The position numbers were made by a program, and so were the translations under genes. Positions 18,141 to 27,943 of a DNA stretch of 64,000 nt are shown piece after piece (the first letter of the stretch is position 1; every line of letters starts with the position of its first letter). The notes beneath the pieces were generated by a model. It saw only the letters and a list, made by a program, of their open reading frames with translations, did not search any database and was not told where the DNA came from. The stretch comes from Ferrovibrio sp965278975 (GTDB lineage: Bacteria > Pseudomonadota > Alphaproteobacteria > Ferrovibrionales > Ferrovibrionaceae). The stretch is from assembly GCF_965278975.1 (NCBI RefSeq), contig NZ_OZ257126.1, positions 2,294,001-2,358,000 on the forward strand. Direction: 5' to 3'.

Positions 18141-18608
18141 ATGGGAAAGATAGCCGCCCGCCTGACCGAACTGGGTCTGGTGTTGCCGCAGGTGCCGCGC
18201 CCGGTGGCGAATTTCCTGCCCTATCGGGTCGATGCCGGCGTGGTCTATCTTGCCGGCCAGACCAACGATATCGACCATGTACCGCATCTGACCGGCAAGG
18301 TGCCGACGGATCATTCGCCGGAAGTGGCGCAGCAGGCCGCACACATCTGCGCGCTTAATCTGCTCGCCTGCCTGAATGCAGCCTGCGAGGGCGATCTTGA
18401 CCGTGTGACCACCTGCCTGATGGTGCGCGGCTTCGTCAACGCCACGCCGGATTTCGACAAGGTGCCGTTCGTGATCAATGGCGCGTCCGATCTGTTCGTC
18501 GCCCTGTTTGGCGAGGCCGGCAAGCATGCCCGCACCGCCATCGGCGCCGCGACCTTGCCGCGCCAGGCGCTGGTGGAAGTGGATGCCATCTTCAGGATTC
18601 GCCCATGA
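18141..18608 (+). CDS. RidA (YjgF/UK114) family protein
   Basis: This 155-aa protein is of the RidA superfamily, which hydrolyses reactive enamine/imine intermediates or acts in catabolic pathways. It shows ARLTELGLVLPQVPRPVANFLPYR, then VVYLAGQTN, CALNLLACLNAACEGDLDRV and FGEAGKHARTAIGAATLPRQALVEVDAIF. The conserved Arg of the active site lies in HARTAIG. This longer YjgF subgroup usually sits in catabolic operons. The ATG at 18141 is preferred over the open frame from 18015. Its stop overlaps the amidase ATG (ATGA). Confidence 0.88.
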   Translation: MGKIAARLTELGLVLPQVPRPVANFLPYRVDAGVVYLAGQTNDIDHVPHLTGKVPTDHSPEVAQQAAHICALNLLACLNAACEGDLDRVTTCLMVRGFVNATPDFDKVPFVINGASDLFVALFGEAGKHARTAIGAATLPRQALVEVDAIFRIRP

Positions 18609-19867
18609 GCATATCTGCTGAGGCTAAGGGCAGCGCATCATCGCAGCAACTGGTGCAGACGGCCGTGCAGCGTATCGCCGAAGTCGAGCCCCAGGTGAAG
18701 GCCTGGGTTTCAGTCGATACCGAGGGCGCCATGGCCGTGGCGCGGCAGCAGGATGCCGCACCCGATAAAGCCGGTCCGCTGCGCGGCGTCACTATCGGCG
18801 TCAAGGATGTTGTTGATCTTGCCGGCTGCCAGACCCTGGCTGGCAGCAGGACGCGCCAGAATGTTGCCGTGGCCGCCACCGATGCCGCCTTAGTCGGCCA
18901 GTTGCGCGCGGCCGGCGGCATCGTGCTGGGCAAGACCGTGACCACGGAATACGCCACCATGGATCCCGCCGCCACGGTCAACCCCTGGACTCTGCGGCAC
19001 ACGCCCGGCGGATCGAGCAGCGGCTCCGCTGCCGCTGTTGCTGCCGGCATGGTTGCGGTTGCCATCGGCACGCAGACGGCTGGATCGATCTGCCGTCCCG
19101 CCGCCTATTGCGGTGTTGCGGCGCTGAAGCCGAGCCATGGCTTTTTCCCGCGCGATGGCGTGGTGCCGCTGGCGCCGAGTTTCGACACGCTGGGCTTCAT
19201 GGCACAGCGCGTGGCGGATTGTGCCTTCGTGCTGGAGGCGCTTACTGGGCAGCCGCGTCCGCCATTGGTGGCAAAGCCTAGGATCGGCTTGCCATCCCGG
19301 CATTTCTATCCAGAAGCCGATGCGGAAAGCCTGGCGCTGCTGGACCGCATGGCGCAACTGGTGGCGCAGCATACTGATTGCGAAACTGTGGCAATCGATC
19401 CGCCGTTTGACCGCGATGCCGTGGTGGCGCAGCATCGACGGGTGATGGCTGGCGAAGCCTATGCCGCCCATGGTGCCGTCTATCATGCGGCGGCCGATAT
19501 GCTCGGGCCGCGCATCCGTGAATTGCTGCAGATGGGAGCGGGGCTTTCAGCGGCGGAACTGGATGATGCGCGTGCGTGGCTGGCAGAATGGCGCGGCAAT
19601 GTCTGGCACGCCCTTGCGGACTGCGATGCGATCCTGACTCTGCCGGTGCCGGCATCAGCGCCGGAAGGTTTTTCCACTACCGGCCCTGCGGCCTACCTGA
19701 TTCCCTGGACTGCCCTGCTTGGGCCGCTGGTGGTGATGCCGGGTGGGCTTGATCGCCATGGCCTGCCGCTGGCGACCATGCTGGCGGCGGCACCGGGTAG
19801 GGATCACGCGCTCATGGCGCTGGCCGAGCGACTGGAGCCACTGGCCTATCAGCTGTCTGCGCGATGA
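18605..19867 (+). CDS. Amidase (amidase-signature family)
   Basis: This 420-aa hydrolase has the Ser-cisSer-Lys triad. The Lys lies in GVTIGVKDVVDLAG (near residue 68), the cis-Ser in TPGGSSSGSAAAVAAGM, and the nucleophile Ser in GTQTAGSICRPAAYCG. AS enzymes cleave amides, ureas or carbamates. Because it overlaps a RidA gene upstream and a TetR gene downstream by 4 nt each, it probably belongs to a small catabolic unit for an amide whose breakdown yields an imine/enamine. The substrate is unknown. Confidence 0.9.
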   Translation: MSISAEAKGSASSQQLVQTAVQRIAEVEPQVKAWVSVDTEGAMAVARQQDAAPDKAGPLRGVTIGVKDVVDLAGCQTLAGSRTRQNVAVAATDAALVGQLRAAGGIVLGKTVTTEYATMDPAATVNPWTLRHTPGGSSSGSAAAVAAGMVAVAIGTQTAGSICRPAAYCGVAALKPSHGFFPRDGVVPLAPSFDTLGFMAQRVADCAFVLEALTGQPRPPLVAKPRIGLPSRHFYPEADAESLALLDRMAQLVAQHTDCETVAIDPPFDRDAVVAQHRRVMAGEAYAAHGAVYHAAADMLGPRIRELLQMGAGLSAAELDDARAWLAEWRGNVWHALADCDAILTLPVPASAPEGFSTTGPAAYLIPWTALLGPLVVMPGGLDRHGLPLATMLAAAPGRDHALMALAERLEPLAYQLSAR

Positions 19868-20532
19868 CCGTTCAGAAAAAGCAAGTGCGCCAGCGGCGCA
19901 AGACGCGGAGCGTTGGCAAGCGGGATGCGGCCAGAACGCGCCAGCAGATACTGGACGCCGCCATTGAGGAATTTTCGCGCCACGGCTTCAGCGGTGCTCG
20001 CGTCGACGCCATCGTGGCGCGGGCGAAATGCAACATGCGCATGATCTATCACCATTTCCGGGACAAAGAGGGCCTGTATGTAGCGGCACTGGAAGCGGTG
20101 TATGAGGAAATCCGCACCGCCGAACAGCAGCTTGATCTGGAGCATATGAAGCCAGCGGAAGCGATGCAGCGGCTGGTGGAATTCACGGTTGATCATTTTG
20201 CCGCGCATCCACATTTCGTGCGGCTGACCAGCACCGAGAACCTGCACAAGGGCAAGTTCATCAAGGTTTCGAAGCGGATTCCCGTCCTGTCATCGCCGCT
20301 GATCGAAACCATGCGCCAGTTGCTGCACCGTGGCGAAGCCGATGGCATTTTCTGTTCCGGCACCGATCCGTTGCAGCTCTATGTCACCATCGTGGCGCTG
20401 AGCTGCCATCACTTGAACAATGGCTACACGCTGTCGGCGACTTTCGAGGCCGATATCCGTTCGGCGGCATGGCAGGCGGCGCGCAAGCTGCATGTCAGCC
20501 AATTCGTCATGGCCGGTCTCAAGGCGCGCTAG
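19864..20532 (+). CDS. TetR/AcrR-family regulator of the RidA-amidase operon
   Basis: This 222-aa protein has a basic N-terminus followed by the TetR helix-turn-helix (ARTRQQILDAAIEEFSRHGFSG and a recognition helix ending MRMIYHHFRDKEGLYVAAL). The C-terminal half (HPHFVRLTSTENLHKGKFIK) resembles the ligand domain of RutR/YcdC-type regulators, which respond to nitrogen metabolites. It is the last gene of the three-gene operon and probably regulates it. Confidence 0.88.
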   Translation: MTVQKKQVRQRRKTRSVGKRDAARTRQQILDAAIEEFSRHGFSGARVDAIVARAKCNMRMIYHHFRDKEGLYVAALEAVYEEIRTAEQQLDLEHMKPAEAMQRLVEFTVDHFAAHPHFVRLTSTENLHKGKFIKVSKRIPVLSSPLIETMRQLLHRGEADGIFCSGTDPLQLYVTIVALSCHHLNNGYTLSATFEADIRSAAWQAARKLHVSQFVMAGLKAR

Positions 20533-20658
20533 ACGACGGTGCAGTTTTCCGGCTGGTTTTGCCGTCGCAAGGCAAAGGGCGGCAACTATTGCGGGTAATT
20601 GTGACCAGGTAATGGCAATCAGCCTGGGCGACCAGGTTCGATGAAATAATATAAGCTT

Positions 20659-20686
20659 TTGTGATTACAGGGAGAAATTCTATAAT
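20659..20686 (+). promoter_or_regulatory. Predicted sigma70-type promoter of the macroglobulin-pbpC operon
   Basis: TTGTGA (20659-20664) and a perfect TATAAT (20681-20686) are separated by 16 bp, 43 bp before the ATG at 20729. This region is AT-rich compared with its surroundings. No operator-like dyad is obvious. Confidence 0.6.
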
Positions 20687-20728
20687 CCGGCCTTCCTTGG
20701 TCGGCTCTCCACCACTCCCGGTATTCAC

Positions 20729-23700
20729 ATGAAAAAGATTGTTGCTGCGGCACTGGTTCTGGCTTCGCTCGTCGTGGCCGCAGGCGGCGGAGGCTATTGG
20801 CTTGGCCGCCAGCATGGCGCACCGGCCCAGATGGCTTCTGCCGGCGAGTCATTCGAATTCCTGCGCTACAGCTTCAAGCGCAAGCAGAGCGACAGCAACG
20901 ATCCATATGCCCATATAGCCGATGATGATGACCGGGCGCGCAATCGGCCGGTCGAACAGGTCTGCCTGGCTTTCAGCCGGCCGCTGGCCAAGGCGGATGC
21001 CTATGAGGGCCGCATCAAGGCCGCGACGGTCGAGAAACTCGCGGTTCGTGTCGAGCAGCAGAGCCTGTGCCTGAGCGGCTGGCCCAGCGGCCTGGCGGCG
21101 CTGGATCTGGTGCTGCCCGCTGGTCTGGTGGCGGCGGATGGTGCGCGCACCCTCGCGGAAACCAAGCTGCGCATCGATTTCAAGCTCGATGCCAAGGAGC
21201 GTCTGGTCACTTTTGCCGGCACCGGCTCGATCCTGCCGCAGGTCGGCGCCACCGGCATTGCCATCGAGACGAAGAATGTCGACCGCGTGCGCCTGCGCGT
21301 GCTGCATGTCAGCGATGCCAAGCTGATGCGCGACTGGCCCAAGCATCGGGCCAAGCGCAAGACGGTGGAGAATGAGGCCGTCGAGGATGACGACGACTAT
21401 TACTACTATGACAACAGCCTGAGCCGGCTGAATGCCGGTGGCGGCTATGTCGTTTGGGATGGCACAATGGCGGTGGAGAATCGCGGCGAGGAGCGCAGCA
21501 CCACCAGCTTCCCGTTGACGCGAATCCTGCCCGAGCGCCGACCGGGCGCCTATCTGCTGATCGCGGAGGATGATGCCAAGGCGTCGTCACGCTATAACTA
21601 TTACAGTTCCGATGCTCCGGCGACGCGCTGGGTGATCGAAACCGATATCGGCCTGACCGTGCTGCAGGGCGAGGATGGCCTGCACCTGCTGGCACGCTCT
21701 TACGATACCGCCAAGCCGATTGCCGGCCTGGATGTTGCCCTGGTGGCGGAGAATCGCCGCGATCTTGGCCGCGCGACGACCGATAAGGATGGTCGCGTGC
21801 GCTTTGAGCGCAGTCTGTTGCAAGGCCAGGATGGCAACCGGCCGCAGGCAGTGTTCGCCTATGGTGCGGAAGGCGCCTTTGCCTTCCTTGATCTCAACCG
21901 GCCGGCTTTCGATCTCTCGGATCGCGGTGTTTCGGGTCAGCCGGCTTTGCGTCCGCTGGCGGCCTTCCTCTATGCCGACCGTGGCATCTACCGGCCCGGC
22001 GAACGCGTGCATCTTTCCGCGATGATGCGCCGCGACACTTCGGATGCCCTGGCTTCGCCGATAACCTTGGTGATCCAGCGACCCAATGGTGCCGAGTTCC
22101 GCCGCCAGACCCTGCCGCCGGATGCCGGCGGCGGCGTCCATTTCTCCACCGAGTTGCCGCCGGGTGCCGTACGCGGCTTGTGGAGCGTGCTGGCTTTCGC
22201 CGATCCCACCGACAAGCCGATCGGCCGCCTGAGCTTTGAGGTGCAGGATTTCGTGCCGCAGCGCCTGGCGGTGCACGGCACGATCAGTCAGCCCACTTAT
22301 AATCCGGCGGCGCCGCCGGAATTGCAGATCGACGCGCAATGGCTCTATGGCGCACCGGCGGCGGAATTGCAGTCCTTCGGCGAATTGCGCATTGCCCGCG
22401 ATACCAATGCGTTTCCGCAATGGCGCGGCTGGCAGATCGGCCGCCATGACGATCCATTCGAGGATGTGTTGCTCAAATTGAACGCCGAGGCCACCGATGG
22501 CGATGGCCGCGCGGTGATCCGGCTTGAGCCCAGCAATCTTGGCTCCACCCTGCCGCTGAAGGCGATTACCAGCTTCGGCGTCTATGAGCCGGGTGGCCGC
22601 GCCACCGAGGAGCGGCTGACCTTGCCGGTGCGCCACCGCGAGGTTTTCCTCGGCATCAAGCCGGGCTTCGATGACAACAAGGTGGCCAATGGCACGGAAG
22701 CCGTGCTGTCGGTCGCCGCCTTCGATGGCGAAGGCCGGCAGATCGCGCGGCCCGGTGTTACCTGGCGGCTGGAGCGGGAAATCTGGGATTACATCTGGTA
22801 TCGCGACGACAATCGTGGCGGCCGCTGGACCTACCGTACTTCGGTGCGCCTGGAGTCGGTCCGCAGCGGCGACTGGTCGCTGACCGCCGACAAGCTGCAG
22901 GAATTGCGCTTTGTCACCGATCCGTGGAGCCGCTATCGCCTCACCATTGAGGATAAGGAAGCCAAGGCAGCGGCGAGTTATCGCTTTGCCTCCGGCTTCG
23001 GCAATTCTTCGCCCGACGAGGATATCCCGGACAAGGTGGCGGTTTCGGCTGACAAGACCGGCTATGCCGTGGGTAGCAAGGCGCAGGTGTCGATCAAGCC
23101 GCCCTTCGCAGGCGAGGCGCTGGTGATGGTGGCGACCAACCGCATCCTGTGGTCGCAGCATGTCTCTCTGCCGGCTGATGGCGCGACAGTGGAAATCCCC
23201 GTTGCTGCCGATTGGGGCGCTGGCGCCTATATCCTGGTCGATACCGTGCGTCCGCTGAAAGGCGGCTCGGCGCGCGATCCGGTGCGCGCCATCGGCCTGA
23301 ACTGGCTCGCCATCGACAATGCCGCGCGTCAGGTGGCGGTGGCGATGAACGTGCCGGAGCTGGTGCCGCCGCAAGGCAAGCTCACCGTGCCGGTCTCGGT
23401 TTCCGGTCTGGCACCCGGCACGAAAACGACGCTGACAATTGCCGCCGTGGATGAAGGCATCCTGGCGCTGACCCGTTTCGTCACACCCGATCCGGCTGAT
23501 TTCTATTTCGGCAAGCGCCGGCTCGGCCTTGATCTGCGCGATGATTATGGCCGGCTGCTTGATGGCCAGTCCGCGCCTGCTGGCCGTGTCCGCCATGGCG
23601 GCGATGAAGTGGGCGGCGCCGGCCTGCAGACCGTGCCGACCAGGACGGTGGCTTTGTTCTCCGGCCCGGTCGAGGTTGATGCCAGCGGCAAGGCCAGTGT

Positions 23701-25759
23701 CGATTTCGACATCCCGGATTTTGTCGGCCAGCTGCGCCTGATGGCCGTGGCTTACAATGCCAGCCAGGTCGGCAAGGGCGAGGCGCGCGTCCGCGTGCGC
23801 CATCCGCTGGTTGCCGATGCTTATTTCCCGCGTTTCCTGGCGCCAGGTGATAAGGCGCGCATGACTTTGTTCGCACAGAATGTCGATGCCCCCGAGGGCA
23901 GCTACAGCTTTGCCGTCTCCACGTCGGGCGTGGTGACTCTGACCGGCGAGCGGCAACTGGCCTTGCCGCTGGCGGTGCGCGAGTCGAAGCAGGCCAGTTT
24001 CGAGTTGAGTGCCGAGCAGATCGGTACCGGCGCGATTACGCTGGCGGTCAGTGGTCCGAACGGCCTGGCTTTCACCCGCGAATGGCAGATCGAAAGCCGC
24101 TCGCCGCATTATCCGGTGACACTGGAGCGCAAGCAGATGCTGGCACCCGGGGAGGCGATGACGCTCGGCCCCGACCTGCTGGCGCCGTTCCATGCGGGCA
24201 GCGTGAAGCTGGCGGTCAACCTCAGTGCCATCCGTGGCATTGATGTGCCCGGTCTGATGCAGTCGCTCTCCCGTTACCCCTATGGCTGTACCGAGCAGAT
24301 TACCAGCGTGGTGCAGCCGTTGCTGAGCTTCGATGATTTCAGCCTGCTTGGGGCGGCTTCGCCGGCGGAAGTGCAGCGAATTCGTGCCCGCGTGCAGCAG
24401 GCCATCGATACATTGCTCGACCGCCAGGGTGAGGATGGTGTGATCGGCCTGTGGCGCGTTGGCGATCATGGTGCCGATTCCTGGCTGATCACTTATGCCA
24501 TCGATTTCCTACAGCAGGCGCGCGAACGAGGCTACACCGTGCCCGAGGATGCCTTGCAGCGTTCGAAGAAATTCCTGCGCATGCTGGTGGATGGCCGTTC
24601 CGGCGAGAATGTGGATGACGACATATACGGCTATGGTCCATATGCCCAGGCCAATCGGCTGCGCGCGCGTGCCTATGCGCATTACCTGCTGGCGCGTGGC
24701 GGCGATCCACAGCGTGCCATGCTGCAGCGTCAATGGGGTGATTTCCAGAAGGCTGGCAACGGCATTGCGTCCGGCTTTGCCGCTGCCGCCCTGGCCTTGT
24801 CTGGCGAACGCGATCAGGCAGCGATGATCTTCCGGCGCGGCGCCGGCCTGATCGGCGATGCCCAGGCCGTATTCTATGGCTCGCGGCTGCGCGATCAGGC
24901 GTTGTTCGCCGCGCTGGCGGCCGAAAGCCTGGGTGTGGCGGCAGCGGCGCCGTTCTTCGAGCAGATAGAAGCGGCCAATCCCGCCGCCGAGCGTTTGACA
25001 ACGCAGGAAAAAGCCTGGCTGTTGCGCGCCGCGAATGCCGCCAAGCGCAACAGTGAATTGCGGGTGGATGATAACGGCGCCGAGCGCAGCCGCAGCAATG
25101 TAGTGGCGATGAGCCTTTCGCCTCCGGTGCAGGCGCTTGGCACCGGCTACCGCATCACCAACCGCTCGGCATTGCCCGTGGCCGCGAGCCTGATGGTGCA
25201 TGGTGCGCCGCGTGCGGCGGCACCGGCGCTGGAAAGCGGCTACAGCCTGAGGAAGACGGTATACACTCCCGGCGGCGACCGCATCGATCTGGCTGATGCT
25301 AACAGCATTCGCCGCCATGACCGGCTGGTGGTGGTGCTGGACGGCAAGGTGCACGACCGGCTGTATCATCAGACCGTGCTGGCCGACCTGCTGCCCGCCG
25401 GCTGGGAGATCGAGACCGTGATCAAGCCGCCGCGCGGCAGGGATGATACGCCATTGTCCTATCCCTGGCTGGGGGCGCTGTCGCTGCCGATGCTCGCGGA
25501 GCAACGCGATGATCGCTTCGTCGCGGCCTTCGAGCTGAACAATACGGCGCGTCGCGACCGCTTCGGTTTCCTCTATGAACGCGAGGATTCCTGGCGCGAC
25601 CGCGTGCTGGCGCCGGGTAGCGACTTCCGCTTCGCCTATGTGGTGCGCGCGGTCACAATCGGCAGCTTTACCCTGCCAGCTGCCAGTGTGGAGGACATGT
25701 ACCGCCCCGAACGGATGGCGCGTACCGCAGCCGGCAGCATCGTTGTTCGGCCTGAATGA
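20729..25759 (+). CDS. Bacterial alpha-2-macroglobulin family protein
   Basis: This 1676-aa periplasmic protease-trap protein has a Lys-containing start and a hydrophobic segment (residues about 4-26, no lipobox Cys), so it is probably anchored in the inner membrane. A series of MG-type beta domains follows, then the ANQ/A2M core (TLTIAAVDEGILAL and VDFDIPDFVGQLRLMAVAYN). The internal thioester motif GCTEQ has Cys1187 and Gln1190, followed by the alpha-alpha toroid. Such proteins covalently trap attacking proteases and are typically paired with PBP1C, as here. An odd acidic/tyrosine run, DDDDYYYYD, lies near residues 219-227. Confidence 0.95.
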   Translation: MKKIVAAALVLASLVVAAGGGGYWLGRQHGAPAQMASAGESFEFLRYSFKRKQSDSNDPYAHIADDDDRARNRPVEQVCLAFSRPLAKADAYEGRIKAATVEKLAVRVEQQSLCLSGWPSGLAALDLVLPAGLVAADGARTLAETKLRIDFKLDAKERLVTFAGTGSILPQVGATGIAIETKNVDRVRLRVLHVSDAKLMRDWPKHRAKRKTVENEAVEDDDDYYYYDNSLSRLNAGGGYVVWDGTMAVENRGEERSTTSFPLTRILPERRPGAYLLIAEDDAKASSRYNYYSSDAPATRWVIETDIGLTVLQGEDGLHLLARSYDTAKPIAGLDVALVAENRRDLGRATTDKDGRVRFERSLLQGQDGNRPQAVFAYGAEGAFAFLDLNRPAFDLSDRGVSGQPALRPLAAFLYADRGIYRPGERVHLSAMMRRDTSDALASPITLVIQRPNGAEFRRQTLPPDAGGGVHFSTELPPGAVRGLWSVLAFADPTDKPIGRLSFEVQDFVPQRLAVHGTISQPTYNPAAPPELQIDAQWLYGAPAAELQSFGELRIARDTNAFPQWRGWQIGRHDDPFEDVLLKLNAEATDGDGRAVIRLEPSNLGSTLPLKAITSFGVYEPGGRATEERLTLPVRHREVFLGIKPGFDDNKVANGTEAVLSVAAFDGEGRQIARPGVTWRLEREIWDYIWYRDDNRGGRWTYRTSVRLESVRSGDWSLTADKLQELRFVTDPWSRYRLTIEDKEAKAAASYRFASGFGNSSPDEDIPDKVAVSADKTGYAVGSKAQVSIKPPFAGEALVMVATNRILWSQHVSLPADGATVEIPVAADWGAGAYILVDTVRPLKGGSARDPVRAIGLNWLAIDNAARQVAVAMNVPELVPPQGKLTVPVSVSGLAPGTKTTLTIAAVDEGILALTRFVTPDPADFYFGKRRLGLDLRDDYGRLLDGQSAPAGRVRHGGDEVGGAGLQTVPTRTVALFSGPVEVDASGKASVDFDIPDFVGQLRLMAVAYNASQVGKGEARVRVRHPLVADAYFPRFLAPGDKARMTLFAQNVDAPEGSYSFAVSTSGVVTLTGERQLALPLAVRESKQASFELSAEQIGTGAITLAVSGPNGLAFTREWQIESRSPHYPVTLERKQMLAPGEAMTLGPDLLAPFHAGSVKLAVNLSAIRGIDVPGLMQSLSRYPYGCTEQITSVVQPLLSFDDFSLLGAASPAEVQRIRARVQQAIDTLLDRQGEDGVIGLWRVGDHGADSWLITYAIDFLQQARERGYTVPEDALQRSKKFLRMLVDGRSGENVDDDIYGYGPYAQANRLRARAYAHYLLARGGDPQRAMLQRQWGDFQKAGNGIASGFAAAALALSGERDQAAMIFRRGAGLIGDAQAVFYGSRLRDQALFAALAAESLGVAAAAPFFEQIEAANPAAERLTTQEKAWLLRAANAAKRNSELRVDDNGAERSRSNVVAMSLSPPVQALGTGYRITNRSALPVAASLMVHGAPRAAAPALESGYSLRKTVYTPGGDRIDLADANSIRRHDRLVVVLDGKVHDRLYHQTVLADLLPAGWEIETVIKPPRGRDDTPLSYPWLGALSLPMLAEQRDDRFVAAFELNNTARRDRFGFLYEREDSWRDRVLAPGSDFRFAYVVRAVTIGSFTLPAASVEDMYRPERMARTAAGSIVVRPE

Positions 25760-25781
25760 TATCTCGCGGCGGGGTGATGCG

Positions 25782-27863
25782 ATGATGCAGTGGGTCGGTG
25801 GCAAGCGACGGCTCGGACTGGCACTGGCTGCCGGTCTGGCCTTCGTTGCGGTTATCACTGTTGCCGATCGGCTGCTGCCGCCGGATGTCAGCCGCTATGA
25901 AGATAGCGGACGGCTGGTCGTTGGCGGCAAGGGCGAACCGTTGCGCTATCTCCCCGCTGGCCAAGGCTACTGGCGGCTGCGCATTGAGCCGGAAGCGGTC
26001 GATCCGCAATATCTTGCCCTGCTGCTGGCCTACGAGGATCAGCGTTTCTACAGCCATCCCGGCATCGATCCGCTCGCGGTACTGCGTGCTGCCATCGGCA
26101 ATCTGCAAAGCGGCCGGATTCTTTCTGGCGCTTCCACCATCACCATGCAGGTTGCCCGCCTGCTGCATGAGCCGCGCCGTGGCTGGGCCGGCAAGATTGA
26201 ACAAAGCCTGCGCGCCCTGCAGCTTGAAGCCCGCTATTCCAAGCGCGAAATCCTGTCGATGTATCTCACGCTGGCGCCTTTCGGCGGCAATATCGAAGGC
26301 GTGCATATGGCCAGCCGGATTTTCTTCGGCAAGGAGCCGGCAACACTCAATCTGGCCGAAGCGGTGCTGCTGATTGCCCTGCCGCAATCGCCCACCGCGC
26401 GCCGCCCGATCAGCAACCCGGCCGCTGCCGCCGATGGCCGCAGCCAGGTGCTGCGCCGTCTGGCCGAGGCTGGCCGGATCAGTGCGGCAGACATGCGGCT
26501 CGCCGAGGCTGAGGCGCTGCCTGTGCAGCGCCAGGCCTTACCCTTCACCGCGCCGCATCTGGCCGCCGCTGCCGCGCGCCGCACCAGCGCGCCGGTGGTG
26601 CAGACCAGCATCGATGGCGGCCTGCAGCAGAAGCTGGAGCAACTGGCACGCCAGGAAGCGTCCTGGTTCCCCGATGCGGCCACCGTTGCGATCCTGGTTG
26701 CCGAACTGCCCAGCCGCCGTATCCTCGCCTCGGTCAGCGGGCATGATTTTGCCACGGCGCAGGGCCAGGTTGATCTCACCACCGCGATCCGCTCGCCCGG
26801 CTCCACATTGAAGCCCTTCATCTATGCCATGGCGTTGGATGCCGGTGAGATTCACCCAGAAACCGTGATCGATGATCGCCCGACGCGTTTCGGCACCTAT
26901 TTGCCGCGTAATTTCGACCGCCAGTATCAGGGCCGCATCACCATGCGGGATGCGTTGCAGCAATCGCTGAATGTGCCAGCCGTCGCGGTGCTGGAGCGAT
27001 TGGGGCCTGCGCGCTTTGCCGCGCAGCTACAGTCGCTGGGGGTTCGCATGGTGCTGCCAGCGCCGCGCGAGGAACCCGGCCTTGCCATTGCGCTCGGCGG
27101 TGTCGGCATGTCGCTGCGTGATCTCGTCGGCCTTTATGCCATGTTGGCTGATGACGGACGCTACGCCGCGCTTTCGGCCATCGAAGGAAACACTGCCTTA
27201 CCGCATCAGGCCGTGGTGCGGCCCACATCGGCACGGCAGATCGGCGATATCCTGGCTGATGCGCCACGCCCCGCCGGCATCCAGGGCACGGCGAATAACA
27301 TGGCCGACCGCATCGCCTACAAGACCGGCACGTCCTATGGTTTCCGCGATGCCTGGTCGGTCGGCTATACCGGCAGCCATGTCGTCGGTGTCTGGGTCGG
27401 CAGGCCGGATGGCACGCCACGGCCGGGTGCTTATGGCCGCAACACGGCGGCACCGCTGATGTTCCACATTTTCGATATCCTGGGCGGCCGTGGTGGCGAA
27501 GCGCCGCGCTTTGCCGTGCCGGATCAGGCGGAGATGGCCGTCGCGCCGCCGCGCCTGCCGCCACCGGCGCTGCGGAATTTCCAGCGCCGTACTAATATTG
27601 TTGCCGAAGGGCCGCGTATTCTGTTTCCGCCACCACATGTGGAGCTTGCCCTGCCGGCGAAGGGCGGCGACCGCGTGGTGCTGGAGGCACGCGGCACGCA
27701 GCCCCTGCGCTGGTATGTCGATGGCGAGCCCTTGCCGGGGCGCGGCAGCGGCGATCATGCCGAATGGACGCCGGCGGCGGCAGGCTTTTTCCGTATCAGC
27801 GTGGTGGATGCGGAAGGGCGCAGCAGCACGGTGCGTACCCGGCTGATTGCTGGCGAAAGGTAA
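25782..27863 (+). CDS. pbpC: Penicillin-binding protein 1C
   Basis: This 693-aa bifunctional peptidoglycan synthase has an N-terminal membrane helix (residues about 10-28). The GT51 glycosyltransferase domain has AYEDQRFYSHPGIDPLAVLRA with the catalytic Glu, and SGASTITMQVARLL. The transpeptidase domain has SPGSTLKP (SxxK), SLN and KTGTS, and a C-terminal PBP1C-specific beta domain follows (LRWYVDGEPLP). Partnership with the upstream macroglobulin is the established PbpC/YfhM pairing for wall repair and defence. The frame is open from within the upstream gene, but ATG 25782 (MMQWVGGKRR) lies after the stop and gives a normal N-terminus. Confidence 0.95.
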   Translation: MMQWVGGKRRLGLALAAGLAFVAVITVADRLLPPDVSRYEDSGRLVVGGKGEPLRYLPAGQGYWRLRIEPEAVDPQYLALLLAYEDQRFYSHPGIDPLAVLRAAIGNLQSGRILSGASTITMQVARLLHEPRRGWAGKIEQSLRALQLEARYSKREILSMYLTLAPFGGNIEGVHMASRIFFGKEPATLNLAEAVLLIALPQSPTARRPISNPAAAADGRSQVLRRLAEAGRISAADMRLAEAEALPVQRQALPFTAPHLAAAAARRTSAPVVQTSIDGGLQQKLEQLARQEASWFPDAATVAILVAELPSRRILASVSGHDFATAQGQVDLTTAIRSPGSTLKPFIYAMALDAGEIHPETVIDDRPTRFGTYLPRNFDRQYQGRITMRDALQQSLNVPAVAVLERLGPARFAAQLQSLGVRMVLPAPREEPGLAIALGGVGMSLRDLVGLYAMLADDGRYAALSAIEGNTALPHQAVVRPTSARQIGDILADAPRPAGIQGTANNMADRIAYKTGTSYGFRDAWSVGYTGSHVVGVWVGRPDGTPRPGAYGRNTAAPLMFHIFDILGGRGGEAPRFAVPDQAEMAVAPPRLPPPALRNFQRRTNIVAEGPRILFPPPHVELALPAKGGDRVVLEARGTQPLRWYVDGEPLPGRGSGDHAEWTPAAAGFFRISVVDAEGRSSTVRTRLIAGER

Positions 27864-27890
27864 GTCGCGCGACTTGCATCCAGTGCGTTG

Positions 27891-27908
27891 ACTTACTCAT
27901 GTGCAAGT
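27891..27908. promoter_or_regulatory. Operator-like dyad A (ACTTAC-N6-GCAAGT)
   Basis: ACTTAC and GCAAGT are near-perfect inverted half-sites (one transition mismatch), overlapping a TTGAC promoter-like element (27888-27892) upstream of the CurA-like reductase. The same architecture occurs at 31321-31338 and 33472-33489, which suggests a shared TetR-type regulator. A further ACTTGCA half-site lies at 27872-27878. Confidence 0.6.
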
Positions 27909-27943
27909 CCTACCTCTCGGACAGGAAAATCCGTGGAGGGAAG

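Noticed and set aside
21587..24469. 960-codon minus-strand open frame inside the macroglobulin gene
   Set aside because: Antisense shadow of a long high-GC gene; no motifs and no ribosome site.
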